Shown one piece after another: positions 1 to 7,712 of a stretch of DNA of 10,626 bases. This DNA comes from Acidobacteriota bacterium (GTDB lineage: Bacteria > Acidobacteriota > Blastocatellia > Pyrinomonadales > Pyrinomonadaceae). The DNA is taken from contig JAEZJR010000234.1 of NCBI GenBank assembly GCA_023415725.1, positions 1 to 10,626 on the forward strand, written 5' to 3'. The notes beneath the pieces were generated by a model, which saw only the letters and a program-made list of their open reading frames with translations, made no database searches and had not been told where the DNA came from. The position numbers were made by a program, and so were the translations under genes. The number at the start of each line of letters is the position of its first letter. The first letter of the stretch is position 1.

Positions 1-3000
1 GTGTTCCATCGGGTAGAACGCTGGGGCGGTCGGTTTGTGAAGACTGGTCGTTGTTCGCGTCAACATTCGTGATGATGTTGAACGGGCGGCCGGAGGAAAG
101 CTCGATGATCGGCGCGACAGTGAAATCAGAGAAGATCCGCTGCCACGTGCTGCCCGAACGCCAACCCAGCGGTGACGCCAACACGCCGCTGAAGACGAAC
201 CGGTGACGCTGGTCAAAGAGCGAATTTGCCTTTTCCAGATCGAACCGGGTCACATCCTGCGGGATGAGAAGCGTCTGAAGGTCGGACGAATCGTCGATCG
301 AGTGCGACCAAGTGTAGCTCGCTAGGAAGGTGAAGTTGTTCGCGAACCGACGCTTGAGTTCGACGTTCATCGCGTTGTAGCTCGAATTACCGTCGGAGAG
401 CTGGGCATTGACCGCACCGAAGGGCGTAAAGGTACCCGGCGTCCTCAATGTGCCGGTTGCGGCGAGCGCGGCATCGAGCACCGGCTTGGTCACCTGCCCG
501 CCGGAAAGTGCGTACGCAAGGAAGTAGTTAGGGGCATTCGGCCGGAAGAAATTCGCAATGGCCGGGGCGATAACCCCTCCACGTGTCGTGACGGCGATCA
601 TCCCAGGGATGGGCTGTGCCACGATGTTTGTGCACTGCGTCGGGTTGACCGTGGAGACGGCCTGAGTTGACGTCGGGAGCGTGCCGAAGCAGCGACGGTA
701 ATTTTCGATCTGGAACGCGGTGTTCGGCGTATTCAGGTCGGTAGGCCGTGGCAGGTGGTGAGCACCCACGTACAAGTAAGAGACGCCCAGCGACATATTT
801 GCCGTGAGCTGTTGCTCGATTCCGATATTCGCCTGCGTGGCGGATGCGTATTCGAAGTTCTTCGCGACCGGAAGCGTAAACGGCAGGACCGCGCCGAAAC
901 CGGAATATGTCTGGTCGTCGAAACGCTGGCGGCCGAATTGATAGATCGCCGAAGGAGCCACGCCCGGTGTGAAAACTCCGGGGCCCTGGGCAGCACAAAC
1001 GGGCGTCTGCGTTGCACCGGGAACACAAACCGTTCCTTGGAACACCTGGGCGGCGTTCAGGAGGGCCGTTGAGGCCGGACTGCCGGCTGTAAGCACGGCC
1101 TGCTGCTGCTGCGACGCGTCCGCGATATCGGAGTTGAAGGCCACCGCAAGCAGCGGGTGGTCATAGTAGAGTCCGATCGATCCGCGGATCAGCGTCTTGC
1201 CGTTTCCGAACGTGTCGTAAGCGAAACCGAAGCGCGGGGCCCAGTTGTTCGTGTCGCGCGGGATTCCCTGCTGCACGCCGAGTGCGTCCTGAGCGGCGAG
1301 GATATCGCTCGCCGATAGCGCGATGCCCGTAAGAGGGTCGGTCAATCCAACCGGAGCGATGGTTTCGGTCAATTCAACGTCGTAACGGATGCCGTAATTA
1401 AGCGTCAACCGCCTGGTAGCCTTCCACGAATCCTGCGCGAAGAACGCGATCGGGCGATTCTTGATCTCGGACACGGGGTTGCCGAATCCCTGAATGTAAT
1501 TTGAGGGGAGTCCGAGCCCGTAGCTCTGAACCGGGGTGAAAGCAGGGAGGCCTGCAAATGCCGGATTCAAATTGGTAGCCGCAAAATCACCGAAATTAAA
1601 GAGCCCTGCGAAGTTGAGTTCGAAGACGGCTGACGGGATGGTGACCCAGTTAAAGTCTCCGCCGAACTTAAGGGTATGGTTGCCGCGCACCCAGGTGAAA
1701 TTATCGGCGATCTGGTAACGGGTTTCCGTCCGGTCGACCGGGGAGAACAATTCCCGGCCGATGAACGCGGTACCGGAGATATTGAATGCGACCGCCTCGC
1801 CGTTCTGCGATCGGAAGCTCGTTGCGCGTCGGCCGAAGCTGAACCTGAATTCGTTCGCTGTCGAAGCGGAAAGCGCGGAGTTAAGGCTCGTGTTGAACGA
1901 CGTGTCCTTGATCTCCGTCTGACCCGTCCGCGAGAAATCGTTCTGACCTAGCGACTGATTTTGCGATTCGACCTGGATCCCTGTCAGGTCGCCGGTGTTG
2001 TACCCGAACCTGACCAGAAGTTGGTGATTTTGGTTGAAGCTGTGGTCGCCGCGGATCGAAAAATAGTTAGATCTCTCGGTAACAGGGAAGACACGCTGCA
2101 GGTCGAGCAGCGGACGGAATGCGATCGACAGGCCGTTATCGCCAACCGTACCCGCCGGGACCGGTGCACCGCTCAAAATAAAACGGGGGCCGATCGCACC
2201 TGGGCCGATCGGAGAGATCGCCGGACATAAGCTTCCATCGTTCGGGCTGATGAGCGGATTAGCTCCGGTCAGTGCGGTCTGCCCGCCGCTCGACGCGAAA
2301 AACGCATAGGCCCTCGCTCCGCAAATGGCCTGCGAATTCCCCGAGGCCACAAGCGAGTTGATCGCCGCAGCCTGCTCAGGGGTGAGATTGGTGAAGGTCC
2401 TTGCGATAGGGTTCAGCCCGGGAATGACCGGGATCGTCGCCGATGCCGTAAGGTTCCCGATCACGTCGCTTGTGAAAAAACCGGACTCGTCACGTCGGCG
2501 ACCTTCGTACGAAGCGAAGAAGAATGTCCTGTCCTCGACGATCGGGCCTCCGAACGTTGCACCGAACTGGGTCCTGCGAAAATCGGGCTTGTCGACTGGA
2601 GCAAAAGCGTTCCTCGCCTGGATGCTTTTGTCGCGGATGAACCCGAACACGTTACCCGAGAATTCGTTCGTACCGCGCTTCGTCACGACGTTCACGACAC
2701 CGCCGGTCGCCCGGCCGAACTCTGCTGTATAAGAGTTCGTCGCGACCTGGTATTCCTGAACGGCCTCCTGACCGACGGTGGTACGTGCTGCGTTTATGGA
2801 ATTATCCGTGAAATCGGCACCGTCCACGTTCACCTGCGTCGAGCGTCCACGCTGACCGCCAATATTCAATCCGGAAGTGGGGGCAGGACCGATCGGGCGG
2901 CCATTATCCCGACCGACAGTAGAAAGGGTCAGAGCAAATCCAGTTGCACTACGCTCGTTGATCGGAAGATTCTCGATCCGCTGTTGATCGATCGTGTTCG

Positions 3001-3436
3001 CGACGCTGGTCCGGCTCGTTTCTATTAGCTCGATCGAATCACCCGGTACGTTCACCAGTACGTCTGGAGTTCCAATCTCCATATTTATGCGCAATTCAGC
3101 CCTCTGCCCGACGGTCAGTCGGACGGGCGAGACCACGACCTTCTTGAACGAAGGGGCCTCAGCTGTGATCTCGTAATCACCCGGGGGCAGCCCGATAAAA
3201 GTGTAAGTTCCGTCCGAGCCTGTCGTGACGGTGCGGGTAAGGCCGGTGGCCGTGTTTCGGGCCGTCACGGTGGCGCCGGCGACCACGGCCTGGTTCGGGT
3301 CGGCGACGGTCCCCGCGAGATCGGCGGTACTGACCTGTGCCTGCCCGAATGCGAAGGTCGCGGCGAGCGCGAAGGCGATGAATACAGTAAAGAAGCTTCC
3401 TATCCGCATGTGAATTGGGTAGCGAGCTGCTGGCAT
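1..3436 (-). CDS. Oar-like TonB-dependent outer-membrane receptor with N-terminal carboxypeptidase-regulatory-like domain (3' end outside window)
   Basis: An open frame of 1145 codons runs from 3436 to the window edge without a stop, so the C-terminus is missing. Residues 1-31 form a signal peptide with hydrophobic core FFTVFIAFALAATFAF. Residues 37-125 look like a carboxypeptidase-regulatory-like beta-sandwich (GSDGTYTFIGLPPGDYEITA). Residues 135-280 are the plug, with LNIGGQRGRSTQVNVDG (190-206) and the typical AEFGRATGGVVNVVTKRGTN (238-257). The rest is a beta-barrel rich in aromatic/Asn strands such as FFAQDSWKATRRLTLNYGIRYD. Cys pairs in putative extracellular loops (CVPGATQTPVC; RRCFG...PTQC) could form disulfides. 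The family moves large or scarce substrates, often glycans or oligopeptides, across the outer membrane using TonB energy; the substrate here cannot be told, and no clear TonB box was seen. ATG 3436 is preferred over in-frame ATG 3409 because only 3436 has a good ribosome binding site. Confidence 0.93.
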   Translation of the reverse strand, partial: MPAARYPIHMRIGSFFTVFIAFALAATFAFGQAQVSTADLAGTVADPNQAVVAGATVTARNTATGLTRTVTTGSDGTYTFIGLPPGDYEITAEAPSFKKVVVSPVRLTVGQRAELRINMEIGTPDVLVNVPGDSIELIETSRTSVANTIDQQRIENLPINERSATGFALTLSTVGRDNGRPIGPAPTSGLNIGGQRGRSTQVNVDGADFTDNSINAARTTVGQEAVQEYQVATNSYTAEFGRATGGVVNVVTKRGTNEFSGNVFGFIRDKSIQARNAFAPVDKPDFRRTQFGATFGGPIVEDRTFFFASYEGRRRDESGFFTSDVIGNLTASATIPVIPGLNPIARTFTNLTPEQAAAINSLVASGNSQAICGARAYAFFASSGGQTALTGANPLISPNDGSLCPAISPIGPGAIGPRFILSGAPVPAGTVGDNGLSIAFRPLLDLQRVFPVTERSNYFSIRGDHSFNQNHQLLVRFGYNTGDLTGIQVESQNQSLGQNDFSRTGQTEIKDTSFNTSLNSALSASTANEFRFSFGRRATSFRSQNGEAVAFNISGTAFIGRELFSPVDRTETRYQIADNFTWVRGNHTLKFGGDFNWVTIPSAVFELNFAGLFNFGDFAATNLNPAFAGLPAFTPVQSYGLGLPSNYIQGFGNPVSEIKNRPIAFFAQDSWKATRRLTLNYGIRYDVELTETIAPVGLTDPLTGIALSASDILAAQDALGVQQGIPRDTNNWAPRFGFAYDTFGNGKTLIRGSIGLYYDHPLLAVAFNSDIADASQQQQAVLTAGSPASTALLNAAQVFQGTVCVPGATQTPVCAAQGPGVFTPGVAPSAIYQFGRQRFDDQTYSGFGAVLPFTLPVAKNFEYASATQANIGIEQQLTANMSLGVSYLYVGAHHLPRPTDLNTPNTAFQIENYRRCFGTLPTSTQAVSTVNPTQCTNIVAQPIPGMIAVTTRGGVIAPAIANFFRPNAPNYFLAYALSGGQVTKPVLDAALAATGTLRTPGTFTPFGAVNAQLSDGNSSYNAMNVELKRRFANNFTFLASYTWSHSIDDSSDLQTLLIPQDVTRFDLEKANSLFDQRHRFVFSGVLASPLGWRSGSTWQRIFSDFTVAPIIELSSGRPFNIITNVDANNDQSSQTDRPSVLPDGT

Positions 3437-3444
3437 TAATTTTT

Positions 3445-3450
3445 CTCCTT
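3445..3450 (-). promoter_or_regulatory. Ribosome binding site deciding the receptor start
   Basis: Read on the minus strand this is AAGGAG, eight bases before ATG 3436. The in-frame ATG at 3409 has no such site. Using 3436 adds MPAARYPIH in front of the hydrophobic signal-peptide core, giving a longer n-region with one Arg and one His. Confidence 0.75.
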
Positions 3451-3623
3451 AGTGTTGCGGGCTCCTGCCGAAAACTTGCCGATACTCCAACTACCCGGGT
3501 CCGAGTCCAAAAGGGAGATCACCGGAGGTCCTGTTGGGTCCAAACTTATGGGCTTGATCGACTGACCTGTCAGCAAGAGATTTGCTTTGTAGTTTTTAGC
3601 CTAAAAATGGGCATTAGGCAAGC
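3451..3623 (-). promoter_or_regulatory. Leader/promoter region of the receptor gene with an AT-rich palindrome
   Basis: This non-coding gap lies between the oxidoreductase stop and the receptor ribosome binding site. It holds a perfect inverted repeat, TTTTTAG-C-CTAAAAA, at 3593-3607, and a shorter one, CTGAC-CT-GTCAG, at 3562-3573. The AT-rich palindrome is a plausible operator or promoter core in an otherwise GC-rich region. I could not fix a convincing -35/-10 pair, so the exact transcription start is unknown. The 5' leader would be roughly 100-150 bases if transcription starts near the palindrome. Confidence 0.35.
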
Positions 3624-3657
3624 AAAAACAAGCAGATGCGGGCAAACTCACGCCCGC
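3624..3657 (-). terminator. Weak rho-independent terminator at the oxidoreductase 3' end
   Basis: On the minus strand a six-base-pair GC stem, GCGGGC/GCCCGC (3638-3643 with 3652-3657), has an eight-base loop that contains the oxidoreductase stop codon. It is followed after about nine bases by a T-rich stretch including five consecutive T (3624-3628). The stem is short and the T-run is delayed, so termination efficiency is uncertain. It would separate the oxidoreductase transcript from the receptor gene downstream on the same strand. Confidence 0.35.
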
Positions 3658-4838
3658 CGCTCATGGCCCCTCGAACCGGATCGAGTCACCCTCGCGAGCC
3701 TTTCGCGAAACCGGTCGCTCGCCCCCGGCACGGTGATCGCGGCGGTTGCGAGTCGCGGCATGAAAGCCGCCCGCCGTAATACGGCACTCGCGACGAGGCG
3801 GTTTCGGAATTTTCGTGCGTGTGATCGTGCGTAAATTTCGCCGAACGCGGAGGATGAAATGCCCTGATCTAAGGCACATTCCGCAAGCAATTCCGCACTC
3901 TCGAGAGCCATCAGCATCCCGCTGCCGGTAAACGGATCGATGAACGCGGCGGCGTCCCCCACGCATATCAGGTTTTCCGCGGTGGGCCTCATTGTTTTCC
4001 CAAACGAGGCGATAGGCACCGCCAGCCATTCACCGTTGGGCTCGGCATTGCAGAGCGTCACGGCGGCCCGCGTGTTACGCAACGCGACCAGTTCAATGTG
4101 CCCGCCGTTCGCGGCCGCAAGGTCCTTCGCGACCTCAGCCCGGACTATAAAGCAGAGATTCGCCCGGCCACCCTCGATCGGGCTCAGCCCGCCGTAGCCG
4201 CCCGGGAAAACGTAGATCTCGCAAACGTCCTGATCGATCGCGACTCCGGCCAGATGACTCTTGAAGGCGACCAGTTTGGGCTTCGACGGCCGGACCTCGT
4301 CGAGAAGACGCGCCAACGCTCCGGCTCGGCCCGAAGCATCCACGAAAAGCTCCCCTTCAATATCAAACCTCTCGCCATTATCGGTTTTGACTGTTACGGC
4401 CTTGATCCGCCCACTTTTCACCACAGCGTCGATGGCCCGGGCTCCTTCAAGGACGCTCACGCCGATCGCTTTCGCCCTCGACATCAGGGACTGGTCCATC
4501 CGTGCCCGGCTGAGACTCAGAGCGAAATCGCCCTGCCCGAACCATCGAGTCGGCACGGCCACACTGCGCCCAGCCGCATCATAGAAACGCGTCTCCGCGA
4601 TCCTCGCTCCGCCCAGCGAAAGCATCTCTTCGCCGACGCCAAGCTCCGCAAAATGCCGGAAGCACTCGGGCGAGATAAACTCCCCGCACAGTTTTTCGCG
4701 CGGGAATCGTTCCTTTTCGATAAGCGTTACCGAATGCCCCGCTGCGGCCAGCCGTATCGCCAGGCTCGCCCCCGCCGGTCCCGCGCCGACGATGACAACT
4801 GTGGACTGGCGAGTGCGGAGTGCGGAATGTTTGTTCAT
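3648..4838 (-). CDS. FAD-dependent oxidoreductase, geranylgeranyl reductase-like family
   Basis: This 396-aa flavoprotein has the whole frame expected for the family. The N-terminal Rossmann dinucleotide-binding motif is VVIVGAGPAGASLAIRLAAA (14-33), with Glu41 placed to bind the adenosine ribose. A family CGE motif follows at 51-53, then VDASGRAG (166-173), and the second FAD-binding motif GDAAAFIDPFTGSGM (294-308). Relatives reduce isoprenoid double bonds (geranylgeranyl reductases), hydroxylate aromatic substrates or halogenate, so the substrate cannot be assigned. No membrane segment or signal peptide is evident, so it is probably cytoplasmic or membrane-peripheral. ATG 4838 has no good ribosome binding site, and residues 4-9 are encoded by a short heptamer repeat, so the native start is less secure than the rest. 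It is divergent from the MBL-fold gene across 73 bp. Confidence 0.9.
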   Translation of the reverse strand: MNKHSALRTRQSTVVIVGAGPAGASLAIRLAAAGHSVTLIEKERFPREKLCGEFISPECFRHFAELGVGEEMLSLGGARIAETRFYDAAGRSVAVPTRWFGQGDFALSLSRARMDQSLMSRAKAIGVSVLEGARAIDAVVKSGRIKAVTVKTDNGERFDIEGELFVDASGRAGALARLLDEVRPSKPKLVAFKSHLAGVAIDQDVCEIYVFPGGYGGLSPIEGGRANLCFIVRAEVAKDLAAANGGHIELVALRNTRAAVTLCNAEPNGEWLAVPIASFGKTMRPTAENLICVGDAAAFIDPFTGSGMLMALESAELLAECALDQGISSSAFGEIYARSHARKFRNRLVASAVLRRAAFMPRLATAAITVPGASDRFRERLARVTRSGSRGHERRA

Positions 4839-4914
4839 CAGAAGCTACATGGCTATCATACCAGTGACCGGACCGTGAACAGCGGGGAATGTGAAGTTCC
4901 CGCACTCTGCAATG
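4811..4914. repeat. Heptamer-type repeat and inverted copy flanking the divergent starts
   Basis: At 4811-4824 the heptamer GAGTGCG occurs twice in tandem, followed by GAATG. At 4897-4910 the plus strand reads TTCCCGCACTCTGC, the reverse complement of GCGGAGTGCGGAA at 4815-4827 apart from one substitution and one extra base. The two copies sit over the first codons of the minus-strand oxidoreductase and just before ATG 4912 of the MBL-fold gene. It may be a dispersed intergenic repeat that has spread into the gene start; this is inferred. Confidence 0.45.
4839..4911. promoter_or_regulatory. Divergent intergenic region with hairpin before the hydrolase start
   Basis: These 73 bases separate the divergent oxidoreductase and hydrolase genes, so promoters for both must lie here or inside the coding ends. 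A small inverted repeat, GGGAA(4885-4889)-7 nt-TTCCC(4897-4901), lies directly upstream of ATG 4912. No convincing -35/-10 boxes were found. Confidence 0.3.
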
Positions 4915-5868
4915 AACATCATTCCCATCTCCATCCCCACGCCTTTCTACGTCGGGGACGTGAACGTTTACCTGATCAAGGAAGACCCCGTCACGCTGAT
5001 AGATGTTGGGCCGAAGACCGCCGACGCGGCGAAGGCCCTGCGCGAGAAGCTAGGAGCGGAAGGGATCCGCTTTGCCGATATCCGCCGGATCGTGCTCACG
5101 CACGCACACGAGGACCATTGCGGCCTTGCGAAACAGGTGAGGGACGAAGCGAAGAACGCGGAGATACTCGTTCACGACTGGGAGACCGGCCACCTTTTCG
5201 GGCGCCTCGCACAGGAACAACACCGCAAACTCCTACTGCGGTCGGGCGTGCCTGCGGCCGTGTTCGAGGACATGAGGTCCCTCTACGACGACATCAGCCT
5301 GCTCACCGATGCTCTTTCCGATGGGGAATTCACGGCGCTTGAAGACGAAATGGAGCTGGAATTCGAATCAGGCTCGCTTCGCGTGCTGCACACGCCCGGT
5401 CACACGCCCGGCTCATGCTCCTTCGCTCGAGAGGCGAACCGCACGCTCATCTGCGGCGACTGCGTCCTTAAACGCATCACGCCGAACCCGATCGTCTCCC
5501 CCGACCCGATCGATCCGGAACGCCGCTACCCCTCACTCGCGGAATATCTGGTCAGCCTTGCGAAACTTCGCAGCTACAAGCCCACGCTCGCATTTGGCGG
5601 GCACGGCGAACCGGTCACCGATTTCGAGGAGATCTTCAACCGCTACGTCCGCGCGATCGACGAACGCCAGCGCAACGTGCTATCTCTGATCAAACAAAAC
5701 GGCTCGACGGCGTTCGAGATCGCACAGCGACTATTCCCCAGATCGTTCGGCCACGACGTTCACCGTTTCCTCGCCATTTCCGAGGCCATCGCGCATCTCG
5801 ACTACGCCGCGGCCGAGGGGAAAGCCGCGGTTGAATTGAAGGACGGCATCGAGCTTTACCGGCGTTGA
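4912..5868 (+). CDS. Metallo-beta-lactamase-fold hydrolase, LACTB2-like, with C-terminal winged helix
   Basis: This 318-aa protein carries the zinc motif THAHEDH (His64, His66, Asp68, His69), a further His164 in HTPGHTPGS, Asp183 in GDC, and His231 in GGHGE: a full di-metal set. The N-terminus (PTPFYVGDVNVYLI) and the C-terminal part after residue 250 (winged-helix-like, ending with an AIAHLDYAAAEGKA stretch) match the LACTB2/MBLAC2-like branch, whose members are single-strand RNA endonucleases or thioester hydrolases. Zinc-dependent hydrolysis is therefore firm, but the substrate is not known. It is cytoplasmic, with no signal peptide. ATG 4912 gives the usual family N-terminus. An in-frame GTG at 4891 would add MKFPHSA; neither start has a strong ribosome binding site. 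It converges on the next gene with nine bases between stop codons. Confidence 0.92.
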   Translation: MNIIPISIPTPFYVGDVNVYLIKEDPVTLIDVGPKTADAAKALREKLGAEGIRFADIRRIVLTHAHEDHCGLAKQVRDEAKNAEILVHDWETGHLFGRLAQEQHRKLLLRSGVPAAVFEDMRSLYDDISLLTDALSDGEFTALEDEMELEFESGSLRVLHTPGHTPGSCSFAREANRTLICGDCVLKRITPNPIVSPDPIDPERRYPSLAEYLVSLAKLRSYKPTLAFGGHGEPVTDFEEIFNRYVRAIDERQRNVLSLIKQNGSTAFEIAQRLFPRSFGHDVHRFLAISEAIAHLDYAAAEGKAAVELKDGIELYRR

Positions 5869-5877
5869 ACTCCGGTC

Positions 5878-6357
5878 CTACCCCATGTACCCAGCAAAGT
5901 AATGCTTATTGTCGTACGGGTTTCCGTCTTTTCCGCCGTTGGCGAGCATCGCCTGCATCGATGCACTTAGCTTCGCAACCTTGTCCTTGCCTTTTTGACT
6001 GTCGAAGAAGGCGATCATGGAAATGACCGATTCGAGAAGGCTAACCGTCCAACCGTCCAACGCGTCCAGGTCGTTTTTGAATTGGACCACCTTGGGGTCG
6101 TTTGCGGATATGGTACGTGCCGCCTTAATAGTTTGAACATTCGCCTTTAACCGCCTGAGGGCGGCCGAGATCTTTTCAACCTCTTTTTCCGATTCGTCTA
6201 TGCCTTCCTTTCCCCAAACTGCGATCAACGCTGCACGCCATTGATCTAATCCGTGACGGGATTGCGGATTTTGAATTCCCAGTTTTTCGAGCCCAACTAA
6301 GGCTCCCTGCGCCTTCAATGTGCTCTTTTCTGCCTCGCTAAATACGTAATTGGCCAT
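5878..6357 (-). CDS. Hypothetical helical protein of 159 aa, lower GC than neighbours
   Basis: I do not recognise this family. ATG 6357 is chosen because GGAGGT lies six bases upstream; the frame stays open to 6540 but that extension has no initiation signal. The protein has no signal peptide and appears mostly alpha-helical. It includes a charged helix around residues 51-82 (EGIDESEKEVEKISAALRRL), a more hydrophobic stretch at 103-118 (WTVSLLESVISMIAFF) and a Gly/Asn/Tyr-rich tail NPYDNKHYFAGYMG. Hand counts put the gene near 51% GC, against about 58-60% in the flanking hydrolase gene, which fits recent acquisition or relaxed codon use. It stands alone between a convergent neighbour and a divergent one, so context gives no function. 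Confidence 0.75.
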   Translation of the reverse strand: MANYVFSEAEKSTLKAQGALVGLEKLGIQNPQSRHGLDQWRAALIAVWGKEGIDESEKEVEKISAALRRLKANVQTIKAARTISANDPKVVQFKNDLDALDGWTVSLLESVISMIAFFDSQKGKDKVAKLSASMQAMLANGGKDGNPYDNKHYFAGYMG

Positions 6358-6363
6358 TCGAAT

Positions 6364-6369
6364 ACCTCC
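6364..6369 (-). promoter_or_regulatory. Ribosome binding site deciding the start of the 159-aa gene
   Basis: On the minus strand this reads GGAGGT, six bases before ATG 6357. It is among the strongest ribosome binding sites in the window and excludes the longer open frame beginning at 6540 as the likely coding unit. Confidence 0.7.
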
Positions 6370-6658
6370 AGTTTTGATCTCTCTGAAGGTATAAGACGAT
6401 GACCGGAGTTTTCTTTCGCTTAGGAATACGGCGGACATCAGAATTGAAGCCAAGTTCAGGAGAGATGTGAATCGAGTACGTCTTTGCTCGTTTCGAATGC
6501 CATCTAGTTGTCGGCGGTCGGCTAAAATAATGGGGCGCAACGCATCCCGAAACGGAGCGCATTTTCTTTGCGGCTGCGGTTTAGCTAAACTAAGGTTTCC
6601 TGGGCTCTAAGCGTCCCGCCAGTGGGGACTTATTCACCGGAATATTAGCACCACTTTT
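6370..6658. promoter_or_regulatory. Non-coding divergent region with a perfect palindrome
   Basis: This is the largest gene-free stretch. Short frames inside it have no ribosome binding site or recognisable product. It must carry the promoters of the 159-aa gene (minus) and the propeller gene (plus). It holds a perfect 12-bp palindrome, GTTTAGCTAAAC, at 6579-6590, about 70 bases before the propeller start, and a GTCCC-7 nt-GGGAC hairpin at 6613-6629. No RNA gene or further repeat was recognised. Confidence 0.45.
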
Positions 6659-7705
6659 ATGAGAAAGGCATTATTTATTTTTACCCTCCTCGTGTGTCTG
6701 TCCTTCGCCGCATCCGCGCAAACGGATTCGCTCGCTGTGGCGGGCGAGAAGCGCCTCGCCAATATCAAACAGCTCACTTTCGGCGGCGAGAACGCCGAGG
6801 CTTATTGGTCGAACGACGGCAAACAGCTCATATTCCAGTCGAAACGTGATGGCCGGGCATGCGACCAGATCTACACGATGAACGCCGACGGTACGAACGT
6901 GAAGATGGTCTCGAACGGCGAGGGCCGAACGACGTGCTCCTATTTCTTCAACAAGAACCGCAACATCCTTTACGGCTCGACGCACCTCGGCGCGAAGGAA
7001 TGCCCGCCGAACCCGGATTTTTCGAAAGGATACGTCTGGGCGATCTACCCGACCTACGACATCTTCACCGCGAAGGCGGACGGCACAGGCATCAAGCAGT
7101 TGACCTCAACGCCCGGTTACGATGCCGAAGCGACCGTTTCGCCTGACGGCAAAAAGGTCATTTTCACCTCGACCCGCGATGGCGATCTCGACCTCTACGT
7201 GATGGACACGAACGGCAAGAACGTCAAACGCCTGACCACCGAGCTCGGCTACGACGGGGGAGCGTTCTTCTCGCCTGACGGCAAACAGATCGTTTACCGC
7301 GCCTACCACCCGAAGACCGACGCGGAGATCGCCCGCTATAAGGACCGCCTCGCCAACGACCTCATCGAGCCGAACAACTTCGAGATCTGGGTGATGAACG
7401 CCGACGGCACCAACAAGCGACAGATCACCAAGCTCGGCGCCGCATCGTTCGCCCCGTTCTTTACGCCTGACGGCAAACGCATTATCTTCTGCACCAACTA
7501 TTTCGCCGCCGACCCGCGTAAACGCAACTTCGACCTCGCGCTCATCAACGTCGACGGCACCGGCCTCGACCGCGTCACTTTCAACGAATCCTTCGCTGGC
7601 TTCCCGATGTTCTCCCCTGACGGCAAAAAACTCGTCTTCGCCTCCAACCGCAACGCCGCGAAAGAAGGCGACACCAACGTGTTCGTCGCGGATTGGGTTA
7701 ATTAG
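6659..7705 (+). CDS. Secreted TolB/PD40-type six-bladed beta-propeller protein
   Basis: The 348-aa protein begins with a signal peptide (MRKALFIFTLLVCLSFAASA, cleavage predicted before Gln21). It then shows repeated PD40 motifs: WSNDGKQLIF (50-59), VSPDGKKVIFTS (160-171), FSPDGKQIVY (204-213), FTPDGKRIIF (268-277) and FSPDGKKLVF (318-327). A degenerate copy near 95-108 brings the count to six, as in the TolB propeller. DGT turns (MNADGTN at 74-80 and 246-252, INVDGTG at 296-302) link the blades. No catalytic domain follows, so it is likely a periplasmic or extracellular binding or scaffold protein. It lacks the TolB N-terminal domain and pal-tol neighbours, so it is not TolB itself. No ribosome binding site precedes ATG 6659, so initiation may be leaderless or weak. 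Conserved Cys68/Cys93/Cys115 may pair. Confidence 0.9.
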   Translation: MRKALFIFTLLVCLSFAASAQTDSLAVAGEKRLANIKQLTFGGENAEAYWSNDGKQLIFQSKRDGRACDQIYTMNADGTNVKMVSNGEGRTTCSYFFNKNRNILYGSTHLGAKECPPNPDFSKGYVWAIYPTYDIFTAKADGTGIKQLTSTPGYDAEATVSPDGKKVIFTSTRDGDLDLYVMDTNGKNVKRLTTELGYDGGAFFSPDGKQIVYRAYHPKTDAEIARYKDRLANDLIEPNNFEIWVMNADGTNKRQITKLGAASFAPFFTPDGKRIIFCTNYFAADPRKRNFDLALINVDGTGLDRVTFNESFAGFPMFSPDGKKLVFASNRNAAKEGDTNVFVADWVN

Positions 7706-7712
7706 TAATAAC

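Noticed and set aside
1099..1111. Short CTG/CAG triplet run in the receptor
   Set aside because: It encodes four Gln in a loop; four copies are too few to call a meaningful microsatellite.
528..1166. Several open frames on both strands within 528-1166
   Set aside because: They are out of frame with the continuous receptor reading frame, whose sequence is clearly TonB-receptor barrel throughout.
4098..5342. 414-aa plus-strand open frame spanning the oxidoreductase and the start of the MBL-fold gene
   Set aside because: It is antisense to one well-supported gene and out of frame with another, is rich in Arg/His/Pro as shadow frames are in GC-rich DNA, and shows no domain or start signal.
5858..5876. 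ACCGG-9 nt-CCGGT hairpin at the convergent ends of the hydrolase and the 159-aa gene
   Set aside because: Only five base pairs and no T-run on either side, so it is not supported as a terminator.
6358..6540. N-terminal extension of the 159-aa protein to an ATG at 6540
   Set aside because: No initiation signal at 6540, while GGAGGT precedes ATG 6357 at ideal distance.
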